This document shows positions 15,375-23,735 of a stretch of DNA of 28,479 bases, piece by piece. Each line of letters starts with the position of its first letter. The first letter of the stretch is position 1. Both the position numbers and the translations under genes were made by a program. The notes under the pieces were generated by a model. The model was not told where the DNA came from, did not search any database, and worked only from the letters and a program-made list of their open reading frames with translations. Location of the stretch: positions 1 through 28,479 of the forward strand of contig CAZABP010000055.1 of NCBI GenBank assembly GCA_964483245.1, in the 5' to 3' direction. This stretch comes from CAZABP01 sp964483245 (GTDB lineage Bacteria > Planctomycetota > UBA1135 > UBA2386).

Positions 15375-16621
15375 GGTGCCCGGTCGCTGCGTGGTCCGCG
15401 TTCGCTGCCACCGCCGTCGTCGCCGTGGCCTGTGGTGATGCATCCGGGCCGCCGGTGCAGCCGCCAGCGCTGCACAGCGAGGCGATCGCCACGGCATACA
15501 CGACGCGGTTGCCTGGACACGACCCGGAGCAGCTCTCGATCTCGGTGTCGCAGACGGTGTACGCAGCCACGCGCGAGGAGAACGCCGCCGGCGCGATCAT
15601 CCTGTGCCGGCAGGATCCGGCGCTCGCGTTCACGGCGATGCACCGGATCACGCACATGCCGGTCAATGCACCGCTGCTGTATCTGACGCACGGCGGCGCA
15701 CTGTCGGATGCGACGCTGCGCGAGATGCGACGGATCCGGCCGGATGGCGTCCTGCAGGACGGCAAGGTGCAGGTCTACGTCGTCGGTCGGGTGTCGGATG
15801 CCGTGTTGGCGCAGGTGCGCGACGAACTCGGCTACCGCGTGCGCTCGTTCGCCGAAGACGATCCGATCGCGCTCGCCGAGCTGCTCGATCGCTGGCAGGC
15901 CGCCGTGAAGGCGGATCATCCGGACGAAGTCGTCGTGTCGGCCCTGGGGCGCGAAGGGATCGCGCACGGGTTGGGTGCGATGGGCTGGAACGCACACATG
16001 GGCAAGGGTTTCGCCTGGGTGTTGCGGGACTCGGTGCCGGAACCGACCAGGCAGATCCTGCAGCGGCGGTTCGAATCCGGCGACTACGAAGGGGCCTACA
16101 TCTACGTGACCGGCGGCGAGGAGATCGTGTCCGACGACGTCGTGCGTGAGCTGGCGGCGTTCGGTCTCGTGCGGCGGATCGCGGGTGTCGATGAGTACGC
16201 GACGAACGCGGTCAACGCTGGCTACAAGGACTTCGGGCGCAACTTCGGCTGGTGGTGGGGTTGGACACCACGCAGCTTCGGCTGGGGCCTGGCACAGGCC
16301 GGGCACAACTTCATCTTCGCCAATGCCGACGATCTGCTCGGCGCGATCCCGTCGGTGCTGCTCGGCCACATGGGCAAGCACGGACCGCTGCTGTTGGTGC
16401 AGCACGACCGCGTGCCGCAGTCGGTCGCCGATTACCTGGCGATGGTCCGGCCGTTCCCGAGCGGACCGCGCCAGACGATCCGCAATCACGGCTGGATCCT
16501 CGGTGGCCGTGAACGGATCTCGTGGAGCACGCAGGCGGAACTGCACCGGCTGCTGGCGCCGAGCGACGGGGAGAGCACCGGTGAAACGGAGCAGAGCCAG
16601 CACGTGGGGAAGCAGAAGTGA
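15371..16621 (+). CDS. CWB2-like repeat lipoprotein
   Basis: 416-residue predicted lipoprotein (signal ends near Cys21, 'VVAVAC'; the lipobox is not the strictest form). It shows repeated cell-wall-binding-repeat-2-like units. One is near residues 70-165 ('AAGAIILCRQDPALAFTAMH', 'NAPLLYLTHGGALSD', 'KVQVYVVGRVSDAVL'). A second is weaker near 185-270. The clearest is near 275-405: 'RIAGVDEYATNAVNAG', 'AGHNFIFANADDLLGAIPSV', 'GPLLLVQHDRVPQSVADYL', 'NHGWILGGRERISW'. In Gram-positive bacteria CWB2 attaches proteins to wall polymers. ATG overlaps the upstream stop (ATGA), and GGGGAA provides a ribosome site. It likely works together with the upstream membrane protein, which carries related sequence. 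Confidence 0.75.
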   Translation: MRCPVAAWSAFAATAVVAVACGDASGPPVQPPALHSEAIATAYTTRLPGHDPEQLSISVSQTVYAATREENAAGAIILCRQDPALAFTAMHRITHMPVNAPLLYLTHGGALSDATLREMRRIRPDGVLQDGKVQVYVVGRVSDAVLAQVRDELGYRVRSFAEDDPIALAELLDRWQAAVKADHPDEVVVSALGREGIAHGLGAMGWNAHMGKGFAWVLRDSVPEPTRQILQRRFESGDYEGAYIYVTGGEEIVSDDVVRELAAFGLVRRIAGVDEYATNAVNAGYKDFGRNFGWWWGWTPRSFGWGLAQAGHNFIFANADDLLGAIPSVLLGHMGKHGPLLLVQHDRVPQSVADYLAMVRPFPSGPRQTIRNHGWILGGRERISWSTQAELHRLLAPSDGESTGETEQSQHVGKQK

Positions 16622-16944
16622 TGGAACAGACCTGCGACGAACCGGGTGCCGGACCAGTGCGCGTGCCGCTGCGGGACGAGGTGGCGGGGCTGCGGATCTA
16701 CGACGGGTGGATCCTGTTCGGCGCCATCGCCGGCGCGCTGACGGGCGGCCTGCTGCTCGGGTTGGTCGGATACGCGCTGTCGACCGGCGTGATGGCGATC
16801 GCGGGGCTCGGCCAGTTCACCGCATCCGGAAATGCGGTGGCGACGTTCACGGCCGCCGGCATCGGCGTCGCGGTCGGTGGTCTCGCCGGTGCGCTGCTCG
16901 GCGTGAGGCGGCTGCCGGGCGCGCAGCACGAGATCCGAGGCTGA
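16621..16944 (+). CDS. Small two-TM protein, hypothetical
   Basis: 107-residue membrane protein with two Gly/Ala-rich hydrophobic hairpins (~32-52 'FGAIAGALTGGLLLGLVGYA' and ~80-98 'AAGIGVAVGGLAGALLGV'). No family recognised; Gly-zipper-like spacing is visible but common in such proteins. Start at ATG 16621 overlaps the previous stop by one base (TGATG); the GTG at 16618 is an in-frame alternative with a 4-base overlap. It sits between the CWB2-like lipoprotein and a glycosyltransferase gene 15 bases downstream, so it belongs to the same operon. Confidence 0.7.
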   Translation: MEQTCDEPGAGPVRVPLRDEVAGLRIYDGWILFGAIAGALTGGLLLGLVGYALSTGVMAIAGLGQFTASGNAVATFTAAGIGVAVGGLAGALLGVRRLPGAQHEIRG

Positions 16945-16959
16945 GCGATACCTGCGCAA

Positions 16960-18528
16960 GTGGTGAAGCGCGAGGATGCTGTCGGCGTGCAGTTCCTCGG
17001 CCAGCGCTGGTTCGGACCGGTCGCGTTCCTCGCGGCGCTCGCGATCACGCTGTTCGCCGTGTGGCCCGTGCCGCGTTGGGTGTATCGGGATCTGCACCCG
17101 GTGCCGGACGCACCGGAGTACCTCGCCGGTGCCGTTTCGCTGGCGACGACCGGCGAGCACCAGATCGAGATCGCGGGGAAGCAGTATCCGTCCCGTTACC
17201 CGATCGGCTTCAGCGCGACGTTGGTGCCCGGCCTCTGGCTCGGGATCGAGCCGATCCGCGTGCCGTTCGTCGCGAGTGCGGCTGCGGCTGTGCTGCTGCT
17301 GCTGCTGCTCGGGTGTGCGCTGCGGGCGTGGATCGATGCCTCCGTCGCCGGCCTCGCCGCGTTGTTGCTGGCCACGACTACGGGATTCCTCGCGGTGGCG
17401 CGGGCGCCGATGTCGGATCTGACGGCCACGGTCTGGGTGACGGCAGGGTTCCTGTGCTGCATTGCGTACCTGGGCAGGCCGCGATTGTGGATCGGCGCAT
17501 CTGGGGCTGCGCTGCTGGGGATCGCGGTCATGTATCGGTTCGCGAACCTGTGCTTCGCCACGGTCGTGCTGGTGTGTTGGTTGGCCGTCCGGCCGCAGCT
17601 GCTGCGGCCGTGGCGCGATGCAGTCGTGCTCGGCGCCGCGTTCGTGATGATGCTGATCCCGCTGTTCCTCGCACAGGCTCAGGCGTTCGGCTATCCGCTC
17701 TCGAGTGGATACGGCTACTGGCTCGCCGATCGCGGGCACGTCTCCGATGCGTTCCGGCTCGAGTTCCTCGACGAGAACCTGCGCTATCTGGCGCGTGAGC
17801 TGCTGCAGATCGAGTGGCGCCAGCTCGTCGCCGTCTCGCACGGCACCGGCGGCTACTTCGGGCCGGCCGGGTTCGTGCTGCTGGTCCTGTGCTGCGCGCG
17901 GGCGCTGCGCGATCCGCGGGCGCGTTGGTTTGCGGCCGGCGTCGCCGCGTATGTCGGCGCGATGCTGTTCTACTTCTTTCCGGACGCGCGCTTCTTCGTG
18001 CCGCTGTTTCCGCTCGCGGCCGGCGTCGTAGCGTGGCAGACGATGTGGATCCTGCGTGAGGGAGGCCGGCGCGCACGGGCTGCAGTCGGGCTGCTGCTGG
18101 TGCTGCACGTCCTCGGGATCCCCGGATCACGCTCGCCCGCCGACCTGCCGACCCTGCTCGCTCCCCCACCGCACGAAAATGCCTGGCGCTATGAGCTCAT
18201 CATGCGGCTGCGCCTCGAGCCACCGGGTGCTGCGCTGGCCGAGTTCAATCCCCCCTATGCAAAGGCGCTGCTGGGTGAAGCGTGGGTCGTGGCACCCGCG
18301 CTCGACGAACATGACTACCAGTGGAATCCGGCGCGGTTCCGGTTCGGGCGGCGGGAGCGGGATGCGTTCGTGCAACAGGTGCTCGCGCGCCAGCAGCCGG
18401 TCTACGCGGTGGCCGAGCAGGATCTGCCGCAGGTGTTGATGGCGAATCCGGCGCCGGCGGGATTCACGTGGGAGACGGTCGTTCGCACGCCACCAGGTGG
18501 TGGGATCGCGCGGTTGCGGCGTGGCTGA
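16960..18528 (+). CDS. PMT/ArnT-like (GT39-type) membrane glycosyltransferase
   Basis: 522-residue polytopic inner-membrane protein with about ten helices, resembling PMT/ArnT-type transferases that move a sugar from a lipid carrier to an acceptor on the outer face of the membrane. The first outer loop has 'PDAPEYLAGAVSLATTGEH' with acidic residues where the catalytic Asp is expected, then 'YPSRYPIGFSATLVPGLWL'. 'RFANLCFATVVLVCWLAV' and 'FFPDARFFVPLFPLAAGVVA' fit later helices. The soluble C-terminus (~400-522) is periplasmic. GTG at 16960 is kept; GTG at 16987 has the better-spaced GAGG upstream and is a serious alternative. It ends 5 bases before a convergent minus-strand gene. Acceptor may be a product of the same operon (inference). 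Confidence 0.8.
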   Translation: MVKREDAVGVQFLGQRWFGPVAFLAALAITLFAVWPVPRWVYRDLHPVPDAPEYLAGAVSLATTGEHQIEIAGKQYPSRYPIGFSATLVPGLWLGIEPIRVPFVASAAAAVLLLLLLGCALRAWIDASVAGLAALLLATTTGFLAVARAPMSDLTATVWVTAGFLCCIAYLGRPRLWIGASGAALLGIAVMYRFANLCFATVVLVCWLAVRPQLLRPWRDAVVLGAAFVMMLIPLFLAQAQAFGYPLSSGYGYWLADRGHVSDAFRLEFLDENLRYLARELLQIEWRQLVAVSHGTGGYFGPAGFVLLVLCCARALRDPRARWFAAGVAAYVGAMLFYFFPDARFFVPLFPLAAGVVAWQTMWILREGGRRARAAVGLLLVLHVLGIPGSRSPADLPTLLAPPPHENAWRYELIMRLRLEPPGAALAEFNPPYAKALLGEAWVVAPALDEHDYQWNPARFRFGRRERDAFVQQVLARQQPVYAVAEQDLPQVLMANPAPAGFTWETVVRTPPGGGIARLRRG

Positions 18529-18533
18529 AACCA

Positions 18534-18743
18534 CTACGCCGTTGCACGGCCGTGGCTCGCGCGTCGACGCAACGAGCGCCAGGTGTGCGGCGCGTACCAG
18601 AGCAAAGTGCAGATGGCAGTCTGCCAACCGACTCGCGCCAACACCGGGCCGAAGCTCTCACCCGAGTACCTTGCGAGTGCCTCTGCGATCGTGAACGCCA
18701 GCAGGAAGTACACCGCCGGCAGCCAACACGTGACACGGTTCAT
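18534..18743 (-). CDS. Small membrane protein, hypothetical
   Basis: 69-residue protein with two hydrophobic stretches ('LPAVYFLLAFTIAEALA' near 8-24 and 'VLARVGWQTAICTLLWYA' near 34-51) and a basic tail. No family recognised. Its ATG overlaps the stop of the gene at 18740-19144 (ATGA), which supports it being translated. It is the last gene of a four-gene minus-strand run beginning with the erythromycin-esterase-family gene. Confidence 0.6.
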   Translation of the reverse strand: MNRVTCWLPAVYFLLAFTIAEALARYSGESFGPVLARVGWQTAICTLLWYAPHTWRSLRRRASHGRATA

Positions 18744-19144
18744 CGCGCGCTCCGCTCGTCGGCAACCAACACGGGACGTCCGCCGTCGTGGCGCAGCGAC
18801 ACCGAGGCGGTCAGCGGCTTCAACACGAGGACGCGGACGTCGCCATCGGTTGCGTGCAGGACGACGAACAGGTTCTCGGTCGAACTCTGCATCGCCAGGA
18901 CGCCGCGGCTGAGCCAGTTGCCGCGCGGGCGCAGGTCGGCAGGCAGGCTGTACGGGCCGTGAATGCGGACGTCGCGCACGTCGGGCGCGATCTCGTCGAT
19001 CGGGACTTCGACGATGCGCTGCTCGGCGCGCGATTGTGCGAGCGCCCGCTCGATGCGACGCGCGGCGAGCTCGTCACGCAGGAGTCCGAGCGACGAGACG
19101 CCGCAGAACAGCGCAACGCCGAGCAGCAGCCGAACCAGAGGCAT
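18740..19144 (-). CDS. Exported or membrane-anchored hypothetical protein
   Basis: 134-residue protein with an N-terminal signal or anchor ('MPLVRLLLGVALFCGVSSLG'). The rest is a small domain with alternating beta strands ('EQRIVEVPIDEIAPDVRDVR', 'ENLFVVLHATDGDVRVLVL', 'GGRPVLVADERS'). No family recognised. It starts 36 bases after the upstream lipoprotein's stop codon and overlaps the downstream small membrane protein by 4 bases, so the three are probably co-transcribed. No clear Shine-Dalgarno sequence precedes the ATG. Confidence 0.65.
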   Translation of the reverse strand: MPLVRLLLGVALFCGVSSLGLLRDELAARRIERALAQSRAEQRIVEVPIDEIAPDVRDVRIHGPYSLPADLRPRGNWLSRGVLAMQSSTENLFVVLHATDGDVRVLVLKPLTASVSLRHDGGRPVLVADERSAR

Positions 19145-19180
19145 GACCGCGCGGATCGTAGCCCGCTCTCGGTGCAGGAC

Positions 19181-19663
19181 TCAGCGCGGAGTCGCTGCGC
19201 CGGCCGCTTGCTCCGGCTGCCAGCTTTCGTCGACCCACATCGGCGACCACGCGTCGAGCGCGAGCGGCGCGGCGTTGCCGCCTGCGCTGAAGATCCCGCG
19301 CAGCTTGCCGTCACCGAAGAACGCCATGCGGCGCGATTCCGGCTGCTCGGGGTACCCCACGTAGTCCGGCTTCACCCAGAAGTCGACGCGCCAGCCGTAG
19401 CGGTAGCCGAACTCGTGCGGCTCGCCGTCCTCGTGCGGTTCGAACAACCAGCGCGCGACGCGGTCCCTCGATGGCTTGCTGAACCGATAGGCCGACGGGT
19501 TCTCCAGCTCGTACTTCGCGCCGAGCAGGTCGTCGACGAACGAGCGCACCAACGCCTCGTGATCCGCCGGCGGGGGCGGACCGTGGTCGCGTTCGCTCCC
19601 GCCACAGGCACCCGTCAGCAGAACCAGGAGGACGGCATGGCATCGCATGGGATGCCGCTGCAT
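19181..19663 (-). CDS. Hypothetical lipoprotein
   Basis: 160-residue protein with a short signal and a lipobox-like 'LLTGAC' (Thr at -3 is unusual). The mature part has 'HEALVRSFVDDLLGAKYELE', a conserved-looking centre 'YRYGWRVDFWVKPDYVGYPE' and 'MAFFGDGKLRGIF'. No family recognised; the overall layout resembles small secreted proteins that precede or follow enzymes in planctomycete-like genomes. ATG at 19663 is used; ATG at 19648 is equally possible and gives a shorter signal. Neither has a good ribosome site. It begins 40 bases after the erythromycin-esterase-family gene and is probably in its operon. Confidence 0.7.
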   Translation of the reverse strand: MQRHPMRCHAVLLVLLTGACGGSERDHGPPPPADHEALVRSFVDDLLGAKYELENPSAYRFSKPSRDRVARWLFEPHEDGEPHEFGYRYGWRVDFWVKPDYVGYPEQPESRRMAFFGDGKLRGIFSAGGNAAPLALDAWSPMWVDESWQPEQAAGAATPR

Positions 19664-19703
19664 CGGAATCGGGGCGTACGGCGCTTGAGCAGCGGCGGCC
19701 AGG

Positions 19704-21629
19704 TCAGCGGCGGAGCTGCGAGCGCAGCATGCGCTGGTAGCGGGCGATCTGCTCCGCGTCCTGTGGAAAGCGCTTGGCGCGCTGCTGATACGCGGCGTCG
19801 ATGGCGTCGCCGAATGCCACGCGCTGGTCGGCCTCGGCGATCCGGTCCAGCCACGGATCTGCGTAGAAGAAGGCGAGCTTCGGATCCGACGCGACCGCCT
19901 GCGCCATCCAGTCGCACGCCTTCTCGAACCCGTCCTGGTCCCAGATCGTCATCGCGAGCTGGTTCGCAATGTGCTGGTACGACGAGTGTCTGGCGGGATC
20001 CGCCGGGACTGCGTCCGGATATCCGGCCAGCGCAGCTGCGAAGTGCTTGCGTGCCGCCGCTCCCTCCCCGGCGGCTGCCGCGAGCAGTGCCAGGCCGGTC
20101 TGGTTGCGCCAGAGGTGCGCGGGATCGTCGATCGTTTCGCCCCACGCCTGCATGCGCTGCTGCGCGTCGCGGATCTGCTCCGGCTCCGGCGAACGCACGC
20201 GCAACCAGCTCTCGATCACCGGTTGGAACGTCTGCTTGTCGGCCCAGGGGTTGCGCTGCGCCAGCCGCTCGCGCGCGACGTTCCAGCTGCCGACCAGCTG
20301 CTCGAGCAGTTGCTCCGCCGTCCGCGGCGCCTGCTCGGTTTCCTCCGGCGACGCTGCCTGCCCACTCGGCGTCATGACTCGCGTGAACACGAACGCGTCG
20401 ACGACCTGGTCCCACGGCGCCTTCATCGGCGTGTGGCCAAGTGGTCTCGCAGTGAATGCCTTGCGCAGGTCCGCGGGCCGCTCCGTGCCGCGCAGCGGCA
20501 CGTAGGCGTTCTCGAGGCCGGCTGCCACGCACAGCGCCTCGAGGGAACCGGGCGGCGATGCGCGCAAGCTCGAGGCCTGCCCCCACGGAAGCCCGGCACG
20601 ACCCTCGTGCGCGACGAATCCGATCACGAACCAATCCTTCCCGAGCGCTTTGCTCGCGTAGTGCCCCATCGGCAACACGCCGGTGTAGTCGAGGCCCTTC
20701 TGCTGCGTCTCGATCACCTGTGCATTCCGTTGCACGTGCATCGTCGCGGCCCAGACCAGGATGCGTTTGCCGGCATATCGCTCGCGCGCCAGCCAGACCA
20801 GGTTCTCCCCCATCTGCTCGTCGCGCGGATTGAACCGGTGCGCGAGTGGACCGCGCTTGTCCGCAGCGGCACGGACTTCGACCAGCCCGCGCAGGCTGCG
20901 CGTCTGCTGGCGCCAGAACTGTGCCTGCGACGCTCCGAGCTCCTTTTCGACAGCCGGCTGGCGCAGGCGGCGCTCCAACCCATCGAGCAGTGCTGCGTCG
21001 GCCGTCGGAATCTTGGCTGCATCGCGCTCGGAGTCGCCGGCCGCGAGCGCCGCAGCGAGCTCCGACAGTCGCGCCGCTTCGCGCGGCTTCAGACCGGCCT
21101 GCTTGGCGACTCCGCTCAACGCGGCCGGAAACTCGCTCGCCGCACTTCCGGTGATCTGGCAGTCGAATCCACACAGCTCGAGCGGCCGGCCGCTCTTCGC
21201 CCGGCCGGCGAGATACTCCCACAGCGGCGCACACTGCGCGCTCTGCGTCCAGATCGGGAACACTCCGAGGCCGGCCGCTGCGCCGGGAGCGCCATCCCCG
21301 GTGCTGAGCGCCTCCCATGCGCGCATGCATCCGAACATCCCGCTCTCGAATGCGAGCACGTCGAAGCCGAGCTCTTCGTGCAGGAACCGGATCAGCCGGA
21401 GCTTGGCGCGGAACGTCGTGCCATCGCCGTGCGTCTGCTCCCCGAGCGCGACGACGCGCGCGTCCCCGATGTGCGCGGCGATCGCCTTCAGATCCGCGAA
21501 GTCGGCGGTCGGATCGAGTGTGACGATCGGCGTCGCGTTCGCCCGCAGCCAATCGACGGCCTGGTCCTGGGCCGGGATGGACGCTGCGATGAGCAACACG
21601 ACAGCGAGTCGGCGGCTGGTGGGAAGCAT
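19704..21629 (-). CDS. Secreted erythromycin-esterase-family protein with long C-terminal domain
   Basis: 641-residue exported protein; signal peptide ~1-20 ends 'SIPAQD'. The erythromycin-esterase (Ere-like) domain spans ~25-400. It has 'ALGEQTHGDGTTF' with His67, 'GFDVLAFESGMFGC' with Glu95, 'NPRDEQMGENLVWLARE' (~267-283) and 'LVWAATMHVQRNAQ' with His298. These fit the family's His/Glu centre. Members include macrolide esterases and many proteins of unknown substrate, so resistance cannot be claimed. Residues ~400-641 are an extra helix-rich, possibly TPR-like region ('WRNQTGLALLAAAAGEGAAA', 'DPARHSSYQHIANQLAMTIW'). ATG at 21629 begins the signal peptide; a longer frame upstream is unconserved. 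It heads a four-gene minus-strand run and diverges from the DUF2293-like gene by 98 bases. Confidence 0.88.
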   Translation of the reverse strand: MLPTSRRLAVVLLIAASIPAQDQAVDWLRANATPIVTLDPTADFADLKAIAAHIGDARVVALGEQTHGDGTTFRAKLRLIRFLHEELGFDVLAFESGMFGCMRAWEALSTGDGAPGAAAGLGVFPIWTQSAQCAPLWEYLAGRAKSGRPLELCGFDCQITGSAASEFPAALSGVAKQAGLKPREAARLSELAAALAAGDSERDAAKIPTADAALLDGLERRLRQPAVEKELGASQAQFWRQQTRSLRGLVEVRAAADKRGPLAHRFNPRDEQMGENLVWLARERYAGKRILVWAATMHVQRNAQVIETQQKGLDYTGVLPMGHYASKALGKDWFVIGFVAHEGRAGLPWGQASSLRASPPGSLEALCVAAGLENAYVPLRGTERPADLRKAFTARPLGHTPMKAPWDQVVDAFVFTRVMTPSGQAASPEETEQAPRTAEQLLEQLVGSWNVARERLAQRNPWADKQTFQPVIESWLRVRSPEPEQIRDAQQRMQAWGETIDDPAHLWRNQTGLALLAAAAGEGAAARKHFAAALAGYPDAVPADPARHSSYQHIANQLAMTIWDQDGFEKACDWMAQAVASDPKLAFFYADPWLDRIAEADQRVAFGDAIDAAYQQRAKRFPQDAEQIARYQRMLRSQLRR

Positions 21630-21727
21630 CGTGCCGAAGATACGTGCCGGTCCGGCGTCGAGCGTGCAGTCCTGGCGGAACCTGCGTGTTGGGCGGCTGA
21701 CCGGACGCGTCCACCCCAGCCCGTGTC

Positions 21728-22516
21728 GTGAACAGGAACGACTGGCGTCACCGTGGCGACCGCGCGATGCTGGGCGGCGTGCACGCCGAGGACCGGGATG
21801 CCATCGCAAAGCGCGTCGCCCACGCGGCCCAGGTCGCACTGCGTGACAAGGGCTACGCCGCGCTGATCGACGTCATGATCGGCATCGGTTGGCTCCAGCC
21901 GAGCCATGTGCTCGCCTGGCGCACGCAACGGCTCTCATGTCTCGAGCAAGCCTTCCAGGTCAACCGAGGAAAGCTCGCTGTGGCCATGCGGTCGCTCGAG
22001 ACCTGGGCACAGCAGACCGGCTTGCGTCCCTCCACGACCGAGTACGTCGCGCGCACGGCGACGCGCGAGACCTTGCAGTTCTCGCAGTCGGGCGATCCGG
22101 CGATCGAAACCGCCTGGCGGACGCACTGGATGTCCAGCGAACTCACGGAGGCGAAGCGAGCGCGCGTCGCGGCGAAGGCGCAGAAGCCACCCGAGTTGGT
22201 CGCGATCGAGGCGCGCCACCCGGATTGGCGATGCCACCGCTGTAGCGGGAGCGGTGCACTCCTGGTCATGGAGCCACCGGGACCAGCCTGCCTGGCATGT
22301 GCCGGTCTCGGTGGTCTCGAGCTGGTACCGGCCGGCGACGCAAGGCTGACGCGACGCGCGCGTGCGGCGAGCAGGCTGACTGCGGTCGTCATGCGCTGGA
22401 GCAATGCTCGCAAGCACTACCAGCGAATCGGTTCCCTCGTCGAACCGGCGGCACTCGCCGCGGCGCGCGCGAGCATCGAGGATTCCGCGAACCGACGCTG
22501 CACCGACACCGACTGA
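21728..22516 (+). CDS. DUF2293-like protein with zinc-ribbon, lacking the usual C-terminal part
   Basis: 262-residue protein, probably cytoplasmic. The first ~150 residues are helical and unfamiliar ('ALRDKGYAALIDVMIGIGWL'). Residues 165-250 resemble the N-terminal part of actinobacterial DUF2293 proteins: a four-Cys zinc ribbon (C169-x2-C172 and C188-x2-C191), then 'GDARLTRRARAASRLTAVVM' and 'RWSNARKHYQRIGSLVEPAA'. In the proteins I recall, a longer DUF2293 domain follows; here the frame stops soon after 'ASIEDSANRR'. Either a distinct short family or a truncation. Start GTG at 21728; a later ATG at 21767 is possible. Function of the family is unknown. It is convergent with the DUF1801 gene, 36 bases apart. 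Confidence 0.75.
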   Translation: MNRNDWRHRGDRAMLGGVHAEDRDAIAKRVAHAAQVALRDKGYAALIDVMIGIGWLQPSHVLAWRTQRLSCLEQAFQVNRGKLAVAMRSLETWAQQTGLRPSTTEYVARTATRETLQFSQSGDPAIETAWRTHWMSSELTEAKRARVAAKAQKPPELVAIEARHPDWRCHRCSGSGALLVMEPPGPACLACAGLGGLELVPAGDARLTRRARAASRLTAVVMRWSNARKHYQRIGSLVEPAALAAARASIEDSANRRCTDTD

Positions 22517-22552
22517 TCCAGGGTGCTGCAGTCGCAGCCGGCTCGGCGCGCG

Positions 22553-23479
22553 TCAGACGTTGCCCCAGCCCGGCAATCGACTGGCCTGGCGCAGCCAGGC
22601 AGCCAATCGCAGTTCGTCGAACTCGCCGTCCTCGCGGATGTGCAGGTAGCGCGTGTTGGGGTCTTTCGAACCGACCGGGGGCTGCGGATGCAGCGAGGTT
22701 CCGTTGAAGAACGTCACCTTGATGTAGTTCGTGAAACAGTGGAACGCGACGATCCAGCCCTTGCCCTCGACGCCGTAGAACGGCGTATTCCAGCGGACCG
22801 CCTTCTTGATCGCCGGCAGCGTGCGTGTGATCAGCGCGTCGAGTTGGCGGCCGACCTCCTGTTTCCATCCCGGCATCGCCGCGATGTAGGCCTGCACCGG
22901 TGCGTCGCCGTCCGCTTTGCGGATCTGCGGATTGCCGCCGGAGAGGAGCTTGGGCTGTGCCGCCGCGGCCGGCTTGGTCATCGAGCGCTTGCCCGCGACG
23001 TGCGTGTTCTCGGCGACGGCGGCCTGGATCAGCGCCTTGAATGCGCGCGCATCGATCTGTTCTCCCTCGTGGATGTCGATCGCACGCCGCGTATTGCCGT
23101 CCAGGCTGGCGTTGAACAGGTGCGCCGGGTCAGGCAGCGCCGCGCCGCGGGCGAACGTGAGCTTGACGACGTCCTTGTACGTCTCGCCGGTGCAGACGAT
23201 CCCGTCGTGCGACCAGACCGGCGTGCCACGCCACTTCGTTTCCTCCGTGATCGCGGGGTCGGCGGCGAGGATCAGCGCGCGCATGCGCGCCAGCGTGGCC
23301 GCGCGCCAGCCACCGAGATCGCGGATCCGCTGGTCGATCTGCTTCGAGGCGGCAGTGCCGGGAGACGCGCGGGACGGAGCCTTGGACGTCGCGCGGGCGC
23401 GGGTCGGTCTTGTGGCGGCTCGTTTGGGTGTGGCTTTCTTGCCAGCCTGTGCGGACTTCGCGGACTGCTTGCGGACCAT
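22553..23479 (-). CDS. Tandem DUF1801 (YdhG-like) protein with basic N-terminal tail
   Basis: 308-residue protein made of two DUF1801 domains, a fold of unknown function. The first (~45-165) has 'EETKWRGTPVWSHDGIVC', 'DVVKLTFARGAALPDPAHLF' and 'GNTRRAIDIHEGEQID'. The second (~190-305) has 'AIKKAVRWNTPFYGVEGKGW', 'FTNYIKVTFFNGTSL' and 'NTRYLHIREDGEFDELRLAA'. Residues 1-42 are Lys/Arg/Ala/Pro/Ser-rich and histone-H1-like, hinting at nucleic acid contact. ATG at 23479 has GGAG about 9 bases upstream; the longer frame upstream is unconserved. The two domains are clearly diverged from each other. Confidence 0.85.
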   Translation of the reverse strand: MVRKQSAKSAQAGKKATPKRAATRPTRARATSKAPSRASPGTAASKQIDQRIRDLGGWRAATLARMRALILAADPAITEETKWRGTPVWSHDGIVCTGETYKDVVKLTFARGAALPDPAHLFNASLDGNTRRAIDIHEGEQIDARAFKALIQAAVAENTHVAGKRSMTKPAAAAQPKLLSGGNPQIRKADGDAPVQAYIAAMPGWKQEVGRQLDALITRTLPAIKKAVRWNTPFYGVEGKGWIVAFHCFTNYIKVTFFNGTSLHPQPPVGSKDPNTRYLHIREDGEFDELRLAAWLRQASRLPGWGNV

Positions 23480-23735
23480 GCTGTTCGCTCCGATCGGCCT
23501 GGACCTCGATCCGCTCCGGCGTGGCTGCACGCCAGAGAGCGGTGGCGCAGCATCGCAGGTCTGCAATCGTCCGGCAATGCGTGCATGCGCTCGAACGTCG
23601 CCGACGACGGCACGGCGCGCGGTCGAGAGTTCACCCTGCAGTTGGAATCTCGGAATCGTCGCGACCAACAGGCGTAAGCGCGCGCCACCCCCGGTCATCC
23701 ATGCCTGACGCGACCGCGTAGCCCGGAGTCACCTG

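Noticed and set aside
13698..15497. Long antisense ORF (599 codons, minus) opposite the DUF4396/CWB2-like gene
   Set aside because: Composition is dominated by Arg, His, Gln and Glu with no domain, as expected for an antisense frame in high-GC DNA; the plus frame has signal peptide, membrane helices and ribosome site. Similar antisense frames at 3571-4866, 14927-16603, 16486-18108, 19615-21714 and 19971-21731 were dropped for the same reason.
19704..21629. Macrolide resistance gene
   Set aside because: The family is right, but most exported Ere-family members have unknown substrates; no resistance context or mobile element is present, so only the family is called.
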